The position numbers were made by a program, and so were the translations under genes. Positions 24,999 to 32,272 of a stretch of 64,000 nt of DNA are shown one piece after another. The stretch lies in contig NZ_CP107968.1 in the NCBI RefSeq assembly GCF_036084755.1, positions 7,386,001 through 7,450,000 of the forward strand, read 5' to 3'. The notes below the pieces were generated by a model. The model was given only the letters and a program-made list of their open reading frames with translations, did no database searches and had not been told where the DNA came from. The DNA is from Streptomyces sp. NBC_00370. Lineage in GTDB: Bacteria; Actinomycetota; Actinomycetes; Streptomycetales; Streptomycetaceae. Numbering within the stretch: the first letter of the stretch is position 1; the number at the start of each line of letters is the position of its first letter.

Positions 24999-26492
24999 AT
25001 GACGGTCACACAGGACAGCCCGGCGTACGACGGCGGGAGCCCGGCGTCCGACGAGAGCCAGGCGTACGGTCCCGGCATCGACCCCGAACGGCTCGCCGTC
25101 TGCCTCGGTGTGCTCGAAGAGCTGGACAAGCTGGAGGTCGACCACCCCGACGCCGTCGCCGTCCGGCGCGCCACCGCCGGTGTCTACCGGACGGTGAAGC
25201 AGCGCCGCCGCCAAGAGCGCAGGGCCGCCAAGACCGCCCACGACAAGGCCGTCACCGAGTCGACCGCCACCGGCTCGGCCGAGCGCATCGACGACGAGAC
25301 GCAGGGGCTGCTGCCGTCCTCGCGCGCCGCGGGCGAGATCGCGGGACTCCTCCAGCGGGCCCGCTCCTGCTACATCTGCAAGACGCGCTACGTCGAGGTC
25401 GACGCGTTCTACCACCAGCTCTGCCAGTCCTGCGCCGCCGAGAACCGGGCCCGCCGCGACGCCCGCACCGACCTCACGGGCAAGCGCGCGCTGCTCACCG
25501 GCGGCCGGGCCAAGATCGGGATGTACATCGCGCTGCGGCTGCTGCGCGACGGCGCGCACACCACCATCACGACCCGCTTCCCGGCCGACGCGATCCGCCG
25601 CTTCAAGGCGATGGACGACAGCGCCGACTGGATCCACCGGCTGAAGATCGTCGGGATCGACCTCAGGGACCCCGCACAGGTCGTCGCCCTGTCCGACTCC
25701 GTCGCCGCCGAGGGCCCGCTGGACATCCTGATCAACAACGCGGCCCAGACCGTCCGCCGCTCGCCCGGCGCGTACAGCGAACTCCTCGCGGCCGAGTCGG
25801 CGCCGCTGCCCGCGGGTGAACTCCCCGCCGCCGAGGTCATCGGGGCCTTCGGCAGCGGCGCCCAGGCCGTGCTGCCGGCGGCGGGCGCCGAAGCGCTCGG
25901 CGCCGCCGACGTCACGGGGCTCGCCCTGGTCGGCGGCTCCGCCACCCTCGCCAGGATCGAGGCGGGCACCGCCATCGACGCCGGCGGGCTCGTACCCGAC
26001 CTGCACCACACCAACAGCTGGGTCCAGACGGTCTCCGACGTCGACGCCGTCGAACTGCTCGAAGTGCAGCTCTGCAACTCCACGGCGCCCTTCATCCTGA
26101 TCAGCCGGCTGCGCCCGGCCATGGCGGCGGCCGCCGCCGGGCGTGCCTACGTGGTCAACGTGTCCGCGATGGAGGGTGTGTTCAGCCGCGGCTACAAGGG
26201 CGCGGGGCACCCGCACACCAACATGGCCAAGGCCGCGCTGAACATGCTCACCCGCACCAGCGCGCAGGAGATGTTCGAGACGGACAACATCCTGATGACC
26301 GCCGTCGACACCGGCTGGATCACCGACGAGCGCCCGCACCCGGACAAGATGCGCCTCGCCGACGAGGGCTTCCACGCCCCGCTCGACCTGATCGACGGCG
26401 CGGCGCGGGTGTACGACCCGATCGTGCGCGGCGAGAGCGGCGAGGACCTCTACGGCCTCTTCCTCAAGGACTACGCACCCGCCAAATGGTGA
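24999..26492 (+). CDS. SDR-like protein with an N-terminal zinc-ribbon-like domain
   Basis: 497 aa. Residues 1-115 are helical and charged (QRRRQERRAAKTAHDKAV). A four-cysteine module follows (CYICKTRY then CQSCAAENR, about 126-150), resembling a zinc ribbon. The Rossmann fold of a short-chain dehydrogenase starts at TGKRALLTGGRAKIGMYIAL, with DILINNAAQ. The catalytic region reads VVNVSAMEGVF, then HPHTNMAKAALNML: the Ser and Lys are present, but the position four before the Lys is Thr, not Tyr. About 90 residues rich in Ala and Gly are inserted between NNAAQ and the Ser region. Activity and substrate are unknown; an inactive or non-standard enzyme is possible. ATG at 24999 has only a weak purine site upstream. 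Confidence 0.8.
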   Translation: MTVTQDSPAYDGGSPASDESQAYGPGIDPERLAVCLGVLEELDKLEVDHPDAVAVRRATAGVYRTVKQRRRQERRAAKTAHDKAVTESTATGSAERIDDETQGLLPSSRAAGEIAGLLQRARSCYICKTRYVEVDAFYHQLCQSCAAENRARRDARTDLTGKRALLTGGRAKIGMYIALRLLRDGAHTTITTRFPADAIRRFKAMDDSADWIHRLKIVGIDLRDPAQVVALSDSVAAEGPLDILINNAAQTVRRSPGAYSELLAAESAPLPAGELPAAEVIGAFGSGAQAVLPAAGAEALGAADVTGLALVGGSATLARIEAGTAIDAGGLVPDLHHTNSWVQTVSDVDAVELLEVQLCNSTAPFILISRLRPAMAAAAAGRAYVVNVSAMEGVFSRGYKGAGHPHTNMAKAALNMLTRTSAQEMFETDNILMTAVDTGWITDERPHPDKMRLADEGFHAPLDLIDGAARVYDPIVRGESGEDLYGLFLKDYAPAKW

Positions 26493-26631
26493 CCGACCCG
26501 TCAAAAGGTGACCGCCGAGTGGCCTGAATCATCACTCGAATGCGATCCCTATAGAGCGGGCGGGCGCTCATCTGGTTAATCTGGGGCGAAGAGACGGCCA
26601 ACAGGGGATCCACCATCCCCGCGGACGCTCG

Positions 26632-26705
26632 CGGGACAGGCCCACTACCAAGGCCACGGTCCCGTCCGAGTAACGGCGCCACCGCGACGGAACTGTCCTG
26701 TCCCG
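26632..26705 (+). promoter_or_regulatory. Structured leader candidate before the 56-aa ORF
   Basis: CGGGACAGG (26632-26640) and CCTGTCCCG (26697-26705) are perfect 9-bp complements enclosing 56 nt and ending 17 bp before the ribosome binding site of the small ORF. The whole 26530-26720 stretch has several short dyads. It does not match a riboswitch class I can recognise by eye. Confidence 0.4.
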
Positions 26706-26734
26706 ATAAGTTGCGCGACGCAGAGGAGTGCGCG

Positions 26735-26905
26735 GTGACACCAGATCTGACGAAGCACGAGCAGCGACCGCCGGAATCCGCCGAACGGGCCCGCAGGCCC
26801 GAGAAGATCGGCAATCTTGAGGTGTGGGCCAGGTCGGCCCCGATCAGGCTGGCCGGTTACGAGGACGACCTCGCCGAGCCGCACATCCTCCCCGGCATCG
26901 ACTGA
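26735..26905 (+). CDS. Small ORF, 56 aa, unknown function
   Basis: GTG at 26735 follows AGAGGAG with a 6-nt spacer, an excellent site. The peptide is charged and Pro-rich in its first half (KHEQRPPESAERARRPEKIG) and ends NLEVWARSAPIRL, then AGYEDDLAEPHILPGID. It has no Cys, no signal peptide and no membrane segment. A charged first half and an aromatic/acidic tail recall ribosomal peptide precursors, but no modifying enzyme is recognisable nearby except possibly the non-standard SDR-like protein just upstream. A hairpin terminator follows 35 bp after the stop, so it is a real transcription unit end. Confidence 0.65.
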   Translation: MTPDLTKHEQRPPESAERARRPEKIGNLEVWARSAPIRLAGYEDDLAEPHILPGID

Positions 26906-26940
26906 TTCACCGGGCCGGCCCCGTCCGGCCGATGTGACGG

Positions 26941-26971
26941 CGCCCCGTACCGGCGAAAGCGGTACGGGGCG
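26941..26971 (+). terminator. Terminator after the small ORF
   Basis: CGCCCCGTACC (26941-26951) pairs perfectly with GGTACGGGGCG (26961-26971) around a 9-nt GGCGAAAGC loop. No T-run follows, as is common in streptomycetes. Confidence 0.8.
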
Positions 26972-27042
26972 TTCCGCCGTCAGGACACCTGAATTTCCGG
27001 CGAACTTCACCGAACGTCCGCCGCGATCCCGATCCCCGGAAC

Positions 27043-27048
27043 TAGCAT
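27043..27048 (+). promoter_or_regulatory. -10 box for a leaderless efeO transcript
   Basis: TAGCAT ends 8 nt before the GTG start codon of efeO and no ribosome binding site lies between them. Transcription from this box would begin at or next to the start codon. No clear -35 is visible. Confidence 0.45.
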
Positions 27049-27056
27049 CCAAATCC

Positions 27057-28304
27057 GTGTACATTCCCCGCATCTCTTCCAGCCGGCCCGCTGAGCCGTC
27101 GCGGCGCGGGCGGGGCCTGGTCCTCCTCGTCGCCCTCGCGGTGGTCGCCGTTGTGGCGGGCGCCGTGGCCCTCACGCTCGGCGGAGGCGATTCGCGGCCG
27201 GCGGCGTCCACGGTGAACCTGGCCGACGGTCTGCCGCACACCGCCGTCGAGGCATCCTCGTCGGCCGACCGCTGCGGAGAGGGCTGGCGCAAGCCCGTCA
27301 CCGGCCTCCAGGTCTTCGACGTGCACAACGGCGCGACCGAAGCGGCCGAGGTCTATCTGACGGACGGTTCGGGCGCGCTGCTCGGCGAGGTCGACGGGCT
27401 CGCCCCCGGCACCACCCGGCCCATCGAGGTGTCGCTCGGCCGGGGCAGTTACGCCTTCCGCTGCCTGGTGGAGGACACCGACGCCGTCACCGGGCGCACC
27501 GTACGGATCAGCCAGGGCGCCGCCAAGGGCGGTCCCGCCGTGCAGCCCGTCAACCAGCACGATGTCATCCCGCCGACGCTGGCCTACCAGAAGTGGGTCT
27601 CCGGCGGCTTCGGTGCCGTGGTGCGCGAGATCGACACCCTGCGGGCGGCCGTCGACGACGGCGACCTGGCCGCCGCCCGTACCGCCTGGCTCCCCGCCCA
27701 TCTGGCCTTCACCCGGCTCGGCGGCGCCTACGGAGCCTTCGGGGACCTGGGCGCCGCCGTGGACGGCACGGACGCGGGACTGCCGGGCGGCGTCCACGAC
27801 AAGGACTTCACCGGCTTCCACCGGGTGGAGTACGGGCTGTGGCACGGCGAGCCGGCGAAGAGCCTGCGCGGCCCCGCCGATCAGCTCGCCAAGGACATCA
27901 GGGCGCTGCGCACCGAGTGGGCCGACACCCGGATGGACCCGCTCGACACCGGTCTGCGCGCCCACGAGATCACCGAGGACAGCATCCAGGCCGACCTCAC
28001 CGGACGGTCCGACTTCGGCAGCGGCACCTCACTGGCCACGGCGCGCGCGGGCCTCGACGGCACGGTCGAGCTGCTGAAGGTGCTGCGCCCGCTGCTGGCC
28101 TCCCGTGACCCCCAGCTCCCGCTGCTCGACCGCAAGTTGGCCGTCGCACGGCAGGATCTGGACGCCCTGGAGAAGCACGGCGGCTGGCGCGCGCCGGACA
28201 GTCTCACCCGCGCCGAACGCGAGCGGATCAACGCCGACTTCGGCGACCTGGCCGAGCAACTGGCCCCGGTGGCCGTCATCTTCGACATTCGGAGGACCTC
28301 ATGA
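27057..28304 (+). CDS. efeO: Iron uptake protein EfeO (cupredoxin-M75)
   Basis: 415 aa. A basic N-terminus and one membrane segment (GLVLLVALAVVAVVAGAVAL, about 17-38) act as signal or anchor. A cupredoxin-like domain follows (about 55-150, with Cys in ADRCGEGW and FRCLVED), then the M75/imelysin-like helical domain with the HxxE motif in GFHRVEYGLWHG. In the EfeUOB system EfeO is extracytoplasmic, binds iron and hands it to EfeB and the permease EfeU. The stop overlaps the efeB start by 4 bp. GTG at 27057 is taken as a leaderless start; the upstream in-frame stretch has no binding site. EfeU is not in this window. Confidence 0.88.
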   Translation: MYIPRISSSRPAEPSRRGRGLVLLVALAVVAVVAGAVALTLGGGDSRPAASTVNLADGLPHTAVEASSSADRCGEGWRKPVTGLQVFDVHNGATEAAEVYLTDGSGALLGEVDGLAPGTTRPIEVSLGRGSYAFRCLVEDTDAVTGRTVRISQGAAKGGPAVQPVNQHDVIPPTLAYQKWVSGGFGAVVREIDTLRAAVDDGDLAAARTAWLPAHLAFTRLGGAYGAFGDLGAAVDGTDAGLPGGVHDKDFTGFHRVEYGLWHGEPAKSLRGPADQLAKDIRALRTEWADTRMDPLDTGLRAHEITEDSIQADLTGRSDFGSGTSLATARAGLDGTVELLKVLRPLLASRDPQLPLLDRKLAVARQDLDALEKHGGWRAPDSLTRAERERINADFGDLAEQLAPVAVIFDIRRTS

Positions 28305-29584
28305 CCGGCGACGGCATCCCCGCCCAGGGACACGGCGCCGGCGTGGGGCGGCGGTCCTTCCTGCGCCGCGCCGCGGTGGCGGGCGCCGCAGGCGCGGCCG
28401 TGGGAGCGGGCGGCATGGGAGCCGTCGCCCGCGCGACCGACGACGGTCAGGGCTCGCCGGGCCCGGACGCCGCCCCCGCCGACCGGGTGGTGCCCTTCCA
28501 CGGCATCCACCAGGCGGGCATCCTGACCCCGCTCCAGCGGCACGCCGTCTTCACGTCCTTCGACGTCACCGCCCGCAGCCGCGCCGACCTCGCTGAGCTG
28601 CTGCGCACGGTCAGCGAACGGCTGCACTTCCTGACGGCCGGCGGGGTCCCCGAGCCCGTGGGCATCTCGGCCCCGCTGCCCGACTCGGGCGTCCTCGGCC
28701 CTGTCGTGCCCGCCGACGGACTGACCGGCACCCTCGCGGTCGGCGCCTCGCTCTTCGACGGCAGGTACGGGCTCGGCCCCCGCAAGCCGCGCAGGCTGCG
28801 CGCGATGGACGTCTTCCCCGACGACGACCTCGAAGACGCCTGGTGCCACGGCGACCTGATGCTGCAACTGTGCGCCGACAGCCCCGACACGGTGACGCAC
28901 GCGCTGCGCGACATCGCCCGGCACACCCGGGGCGGTATGCAGATCCGCTGGCGGATGGCGGGCTTCGTCTCACCGCCGCGCCCCTCGGGCACCCCGCGCA
29001 ACCTGCTGGGGTTCAAGGACGGCACCGCCAACCCCGACCCGCACGACCCCCGGCTGATGGACCAGCTCATCTGGGTCGGCGCGGGCGCCGGCGAACCGGA
29101 CTGGGCGGTCGGCGGCAGCTACCAGGTGGTCCGGCTGATCCGGATGCTGGTCGAGTTCTGGGACCGGGTCTCCCTCCACGAGCAGGAGCGGATGATGGGC
29201 CGGGCCCGGGACACCGGCGCCCCGCTGGACGGCCGGCACGAGAAGGACACCCCGCAGTACGCCAAGGACCCGCAGGGCAACAGCATCCCGCTGGACTCGC
29301 ACATCCGGCTGGCCAACCCCCGTACCCCCGGCACGGCCGGCACCCGGCTGCTGCGCCGCGGCTACAACTACGACCGGGGAGTACGGGACAACGGCGACCT
29401 CGACACCGGCCTGGTCTTCTGCTGCTTCCAGCAGGACCTCGACCGGCAGTTCGCCGCCGTCCAGAAGAAGCTCGCGGGGGAGCCCCTGGTGGATTACATC
29501 AAGCCGTACGGCGGCGGGTACTTCTACGCGCTGCCAGGTGTGCGCGGTGAGTCCGACTGGCTGGGCCGCACCCTGCTGGCCTGA
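28301..29584 (+). CDS. efeB: Deferrochelatase/peroxidase EfeB (DyP-type, Tat-exported)
   Basis: 427 aa. A twin-arginine signal (VGRRSFLRRAAVAGAAGAAV) directs folded export. The DyP heme peroxidase fold shows the GxxDG motif in LLGFKDGTAN and the proximal His region DSHIRLANPR. EfeB oxidises ferrous iron or takes iron from heme, working with EfeO. It is translationally coupled to efeO (ATGA). The gene ends 13 bp from the convergent DUF1990 gene. Confidence 0.93.
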   Translation: MTGDGIPAQGHGAGVGRRSFLRRAAVAGAAGAAVGAGGMGAVARATDDGQGSPGPDAAPADRVVPFHGIHQAGILTPLQRHAVFTSFDVTARSRADLAELLRTVSERLHFLTAGGVPEPVGISAPLPDSGVLGPVVPADGLTGTLAVGASLFDGRYGLGPRKPRRLRAMDVFPDDDLEDAWCHGDLMLQLCADSPDTVTHALRDIARHTRGGMQIRWRMAGFVSPPRPSGTPRNLLGFKDGTANPDPHDPRLMDQLIWVGAGAGEPDWAVGGSYQVVRLIRMLVEFWDRVSLHEQERMMGRARDTGAPLDGRHEKDTPQYAKDPQGNSIPLDSHIRLANPRTPGTAGTRLLRRGYNYDRGVRDNGDLDTGLVFCCFQQDLDRQFAAVQKKLAGEPLVDYIKPYGGGYFYALPGVRGESDWLGRTLLA

Positions 29585-29597
29585 CCGGCCGGTCGGC

Positions 29598-30128
29598 TCA
29601 GGCCGCCGCGAGCCGGCGCAGGGTCCGCCCGAGGTGCCCCGCGTACCACCGCTGCAGCACCGGCACCACGGGTCCGCCCGCCCGGGTGTACCAGCGGCTC
29701 GCCCGGCTGAAGGCCATGACGGTGAACCACACCGAGCCGTCGTCGCGCAGGTCGACGACGAACGACTCCTCGCCGCGCTCCGGATGCCCGGCGAGCGTGC
29801 CGTAGCCGAAGCCCGTGCGGTCCTTCTCGTAGAGGGCCCAGACGACCTCGCAGGGGGCACGCAGCCGCAGCGGCCCCACCCCGACGGAGACTTCGACCGC
29901 CGTGCCCTGCTCGGCCCAGGCGCGGTCGGCCCGAATCCGGGCGCCGGAGCCCCGGTGCATCCGCCAGGTCGTCACGGCGGCTCCCGCCGCCTCGAAGACC
30001 GCGCGGCCCCGGCCGATCCTGACGGTGCGGTGCAGATGGTGGTAGCCGTCGGGGAGCGGCCCGAGCCGGGTGGCGCCGACCTCGGGGTAGCTGAAGGGGC
30101 TCGGGCCGCCGGTCACGGGGGTGTTCAT
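29598..30128 (-). CDS. DUF1990 family protein
   Basis: 176 aa, soluble. Motifs WRMHRGSGARIRADRAW, CEVVWALYEKDRTGFGYGTL and HPERGEESFVVDLRDDGSVW match DUF1990, the domain found as the C-terminal part of Bacillus YndJ. Its function is unknown; the fold is thought to be START-like. Its ATG overlaps the stop of the YndJ-like membrane gene, so the two gene products probably act together as split halves of a YndJ-type protein. Confidence 0.85.
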   Translation of the reverse strand: MNTPVTGGPSPFSYPEVGATRLGPLPDGYHHLHRTVRIGRGRAVFEAAGAAVTTWRMHRGSGARIRADRAWAEQGTAVEVSVGVGPLRLRAPCEVVWALYEKDRTGFGYGTLAGHPERGEESFVVDLRDDGSVWFTVMAFSRASRWYTRAGGPVVPVLQRWYAGHLGRTLRRLAAA

Positions 30129-30970
30129 ACGGTGTTCTCCTTGAGTCGTCGCAGGGCCAGGATCGAACAGAGCGCGAAACCGAGTGCGTTGCCGACGCCG
30201 TGGGTCGCCGCCATCCAGCTCAGGTCCGGGTGGGCGATGCCGGTGGCCTCGCCCAGGGCCCAGCTCAGTGCGAGCAGCATGGTCGCCACCAGGACGCAGG
30301 CGGAGACCGCGAGCAGCGTGCCCGTGAGCCGGTCGGGCGCGCGGGACCGCAGCTCCCGCCAGGTCAGCAGCGCCACGGTCCACATCCCCGCCGTCAGGAC
30401 GACGGCGCCGGCCAGTTCCGTCCAGTCGCCGGTGAAGAAGCCGACGAGCACCAGCAGGGTGCCGGACGGCACGCTGAGCGCGGCGAACCGGCCCGCCCGT
30501 CCGGGAGCGACCCGGCCGGCCAGGCTCGCGACCAGTGCGGCGGCGAATCCGGCGAAGTGGAAGTGCGCGACCGTCAGGGCGAGCACCGAAGGCCCGAAGC
30601 CGAACAGCGGACGCCCCCAGCACACGGCGACCAGGGCGGTCCCGGCGACGGCCGGGGTCACCAGCGCGGTCAGTACGGCGATCTCGGCCGGTGCCAGGGA
30701 GCGGGTCCTGGCGAGCCGTAGGGGCGCCTGGAGCGCCAGGGCGACGGTGGCGAGCCCGTAGCAGCTGGCGAGCAGTCCGGCCGCGGGACCGCGCGGCAGC
30801 CACAGCGCCACGGCGCCCAGCGCGGCGGGCACCGGCCACAGGCGGCGTAGCGCCGGGAGACCGGATGGCCGGCCGCCGCCGGGCCTGCCGGGCGGTTCGA
30901 CGAGCCGTAGCCCCAGCGGCACTATCACCAGCATGCCGACCATCACCACCAGGCTGACCAGCACGGACAT
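30125..30970 (-). CDS. YndJ-like membrane protein
   Basis: 281 aa with about nine hydrophobic segments (VLVSLVVMVGMLVIVPLGLR at the start). The stretch VAHFHFAGFAAALV and the end SWMAATHGVGNALGFALC are typical of the YndJ membrane half. ATG at 30970 has GGTGGGGG upstream. First gene of the two-gene unit with DUF1990. The promoter region carries two nearly identical TTGAAC palindromes. Function unknown. Confidence 0.8.
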   Translation of the reverse strand: MSVLVSLVVMVGMLVIVPLGLRLVEPPGRPGGGRPSGLPALRRLWPVPAALGAVALWLPRGPAAGLLASCYGLATVALALQAPLRLARTRSLAPAEIAVLTALVTPAVAGTALVAVCWGRPLFGFGPSVLALTVAHFHFAGFAAALVASLAGRVAPGRAGRFAALSVPSGTLLVLVGFFTGDWTELAGAVVLTAGMWTVALLTWRELRSRAPDRLTGTLLAVSACVLVATMLLALSWALGEATGIAHPDLSWMAATHGVGNALGFALCSILALRRLKENTV

Positions 30971-30988
30971 CCCCCACCACCCCTGGTC

Positions 30989-31002
30989 TTGAACGTGTTC
31001 AA
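30989..31002. promoter_or_regulatory. Palindromic operator 1 (TTGAAC-GT-GTTCAA)
   Basis: The 14-bp palindrome TTGAACGTGTTCAA lies 19 bp before the YndJ-like start, near or just downstream of the predicted transcription start. Its arms are identical to those of operator 2, whose centre is exactly 40 bp away. Confidence 0.8.
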
Positions 31003-31013
31003 TTCCTCGGACG

Positions 31014-31042
31014 AGCTTATGCCTCAACTTGAACACGTTCAA
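31014..31042 (-). promoter_or_regulatory. Promoter with operator 2 over the -35 box
   Basis: Reading leftward on the minus strand, TTGAAC (31042-31037), a 17-bp spacer and TAAGCT (31019-31014) form a near-ideal vegetative promoter. The -35 hexamer is one arm of the palindrome TTGAACACGTTCAA (31029-31042), which extends to a perfect 16-mer with flanking C and G. Binding there would block the polymerase. Palindromes of this size are typical for TetR-family repressors; no such gene is adjacent. Confidence 0.75.
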
Positions 31043-31137
31043 GACCGCCCGGCGGCCGATCCGGCCCGGCTTGCGGGCGCGCTGACGATCCGGCAGATAT
31101 GAGAAGACATATCCGGAGGAAGAAACGGGAGAATCTG

Positions 31138-32217
31138 GTGCGTTCACCCATCCGTCGTCGGTATGCCACGCTCGTGGCACTGTCCGTGGGCATCGTGATC
31201 ACCGCAGGCTGCGGCGGTGACGTCAGCGGCCAGGACGCGTCGGACGCCAAGGAACTCTTCCTGCAGCCGGTCGCCCCGCGCGGACCCGACCCGTTCACCG
31301 GATCCACCGCCGTGCGGCTGCCCAAGGGCGCCGCGCCGACCGCCAGGCCCTCGACGGGCGCCCGCACCGACCCCGACGCGGCCTCCCGCGCCGCCCGCTC
31401 GCTCCCCGGCTCCACGCCGGGGCTCTACGGCGGCACCGAAGCCAAATCCAGCTGCGACGTGGAGCGCCAGGTCCGCTTCCTCACCGAGGACCACCGCAAG
31501 GCCCGCGCCTTCGCCCAGGGCGCCGCCATCGGCGACGCCTCGGTCCCCTCGTTCCTGCGCGGACTCACCCCGGTGACCCTGCGCGCCGACACCCGGGTGA
31601 CCAGCCACGGCTACCACAGCGGCTCCGCCACCTCCTTCCAGTCCGTGCTCCAGGCGGGCACCGCCGTCCTGGTGGACGACCACGGGCTGCCCAGGGTGCG
31701 CTGCGCCTGCGGAAACCCGCTGCGGCCCGCCGTCGCCATGCAGGGCGGCGTGACACACCGGGGCAAGCCCTGGTCCGGCTACCGGCCCGAGCGGGTCGTC
31801 GTCATCACCCGCGCCCCGCGGACCCTCACCAGCCTCGTCGTCGTCAACGCGCTGAACGACACCTGGCTCCAGCGGCCGGTCGGCAGCGACGGCGACCAGG
31901 ACGGCCCGCCCGTCGAACGGCCGCCGTACGCGCCCGGCGCCGACATCACCGACCCGGGCGCCGTGAAGCCGCCCGAGCCCGAGCCGTCGGGCGAAGCGCC
32001 CGCCACCCCCTCGCCCGCCGAGCCCCCGGTGCCGTCCCCGGTGGAGCCGTCCACGGAAGCCCCCTCCGACCCGTCCGGCGACGTCGTCACGCCCGACATC
32101 CCGCCCGGCCCCTCCGACCAGGACACCCCGCCGGGCCCCGACGGCGATCTGCCGCCGATGCCGGACGCGCCGCAGCCGGACGGGGACTCGGCCACCTCCG
32201 TCACGTTCCAGGGCTGA
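31138..32217 (+). CDS. DUF6777-type secreted lipoprotein
   Basis: 359 aa. Signal peptide with lipobox ITAGC at about residue 24, then GGDVSGQDAS. The central part (about 85-250) has the DUF6777-like sequence YGGTEAKSSCDVERQVRFLT, VRCACGNPLRPA and three conserved-looking cysteines. The last ~110 residues are a Pro/Glu/Ser/Asp-rich tail that could span the cell wall. GTG at 31138 follows GGGAG with a 6-nt spacer; an ATG at 31099 would add 13 basic residues before the signal peptide. Role unknown. It is divergent from the YndJ-like unit. Confidence 0.75.
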   Translation: MRSPIRRRYATLVALSVGIVITAGCGGDVSGQDASDAKELFLQPVAPRGPDPFTGSTAVRLPKGAAPTARPSTGARTDPDAASRAARSLPGSTPGLYGGTEAKSSCDVERQVRFLTEDHRKARAFAQGAAIGDASVPSFLRGLTPVTLRADTRVTSHGYHSGSATSFQSVLQAGTAVLVDDHGLPRVRCACGNPLRPAVAMQGGVTHRGKPWSGYRPERVVVITRAPRTLTSLVVVNALNDTWLQRPVGSDGDQDGPPVERPPYAPGADITDPGAVKPPEPEPSGEAPATPSPAEPPVPSPVEPSTEAPSDPSGDVVTPDIPPGPSDQDTPPGPDGDLPPMPDAPQPDGDSATSVTFQG

Positions 32218-32272
32218 CCGACCGCCGCCGCGACCACTCGAAGATTCCGACAAATGATGACAGAGTGTCCCC

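Noticed and set aside
26735..26905. Lanthipeptide, lasso peptide or mycofactocin precursor
   Set aside because: No Cys in the peptide, no lasso-type leader motif, no matching C-terminal motif, and no synthetase, cyclase or radical-SAM gene nearby.
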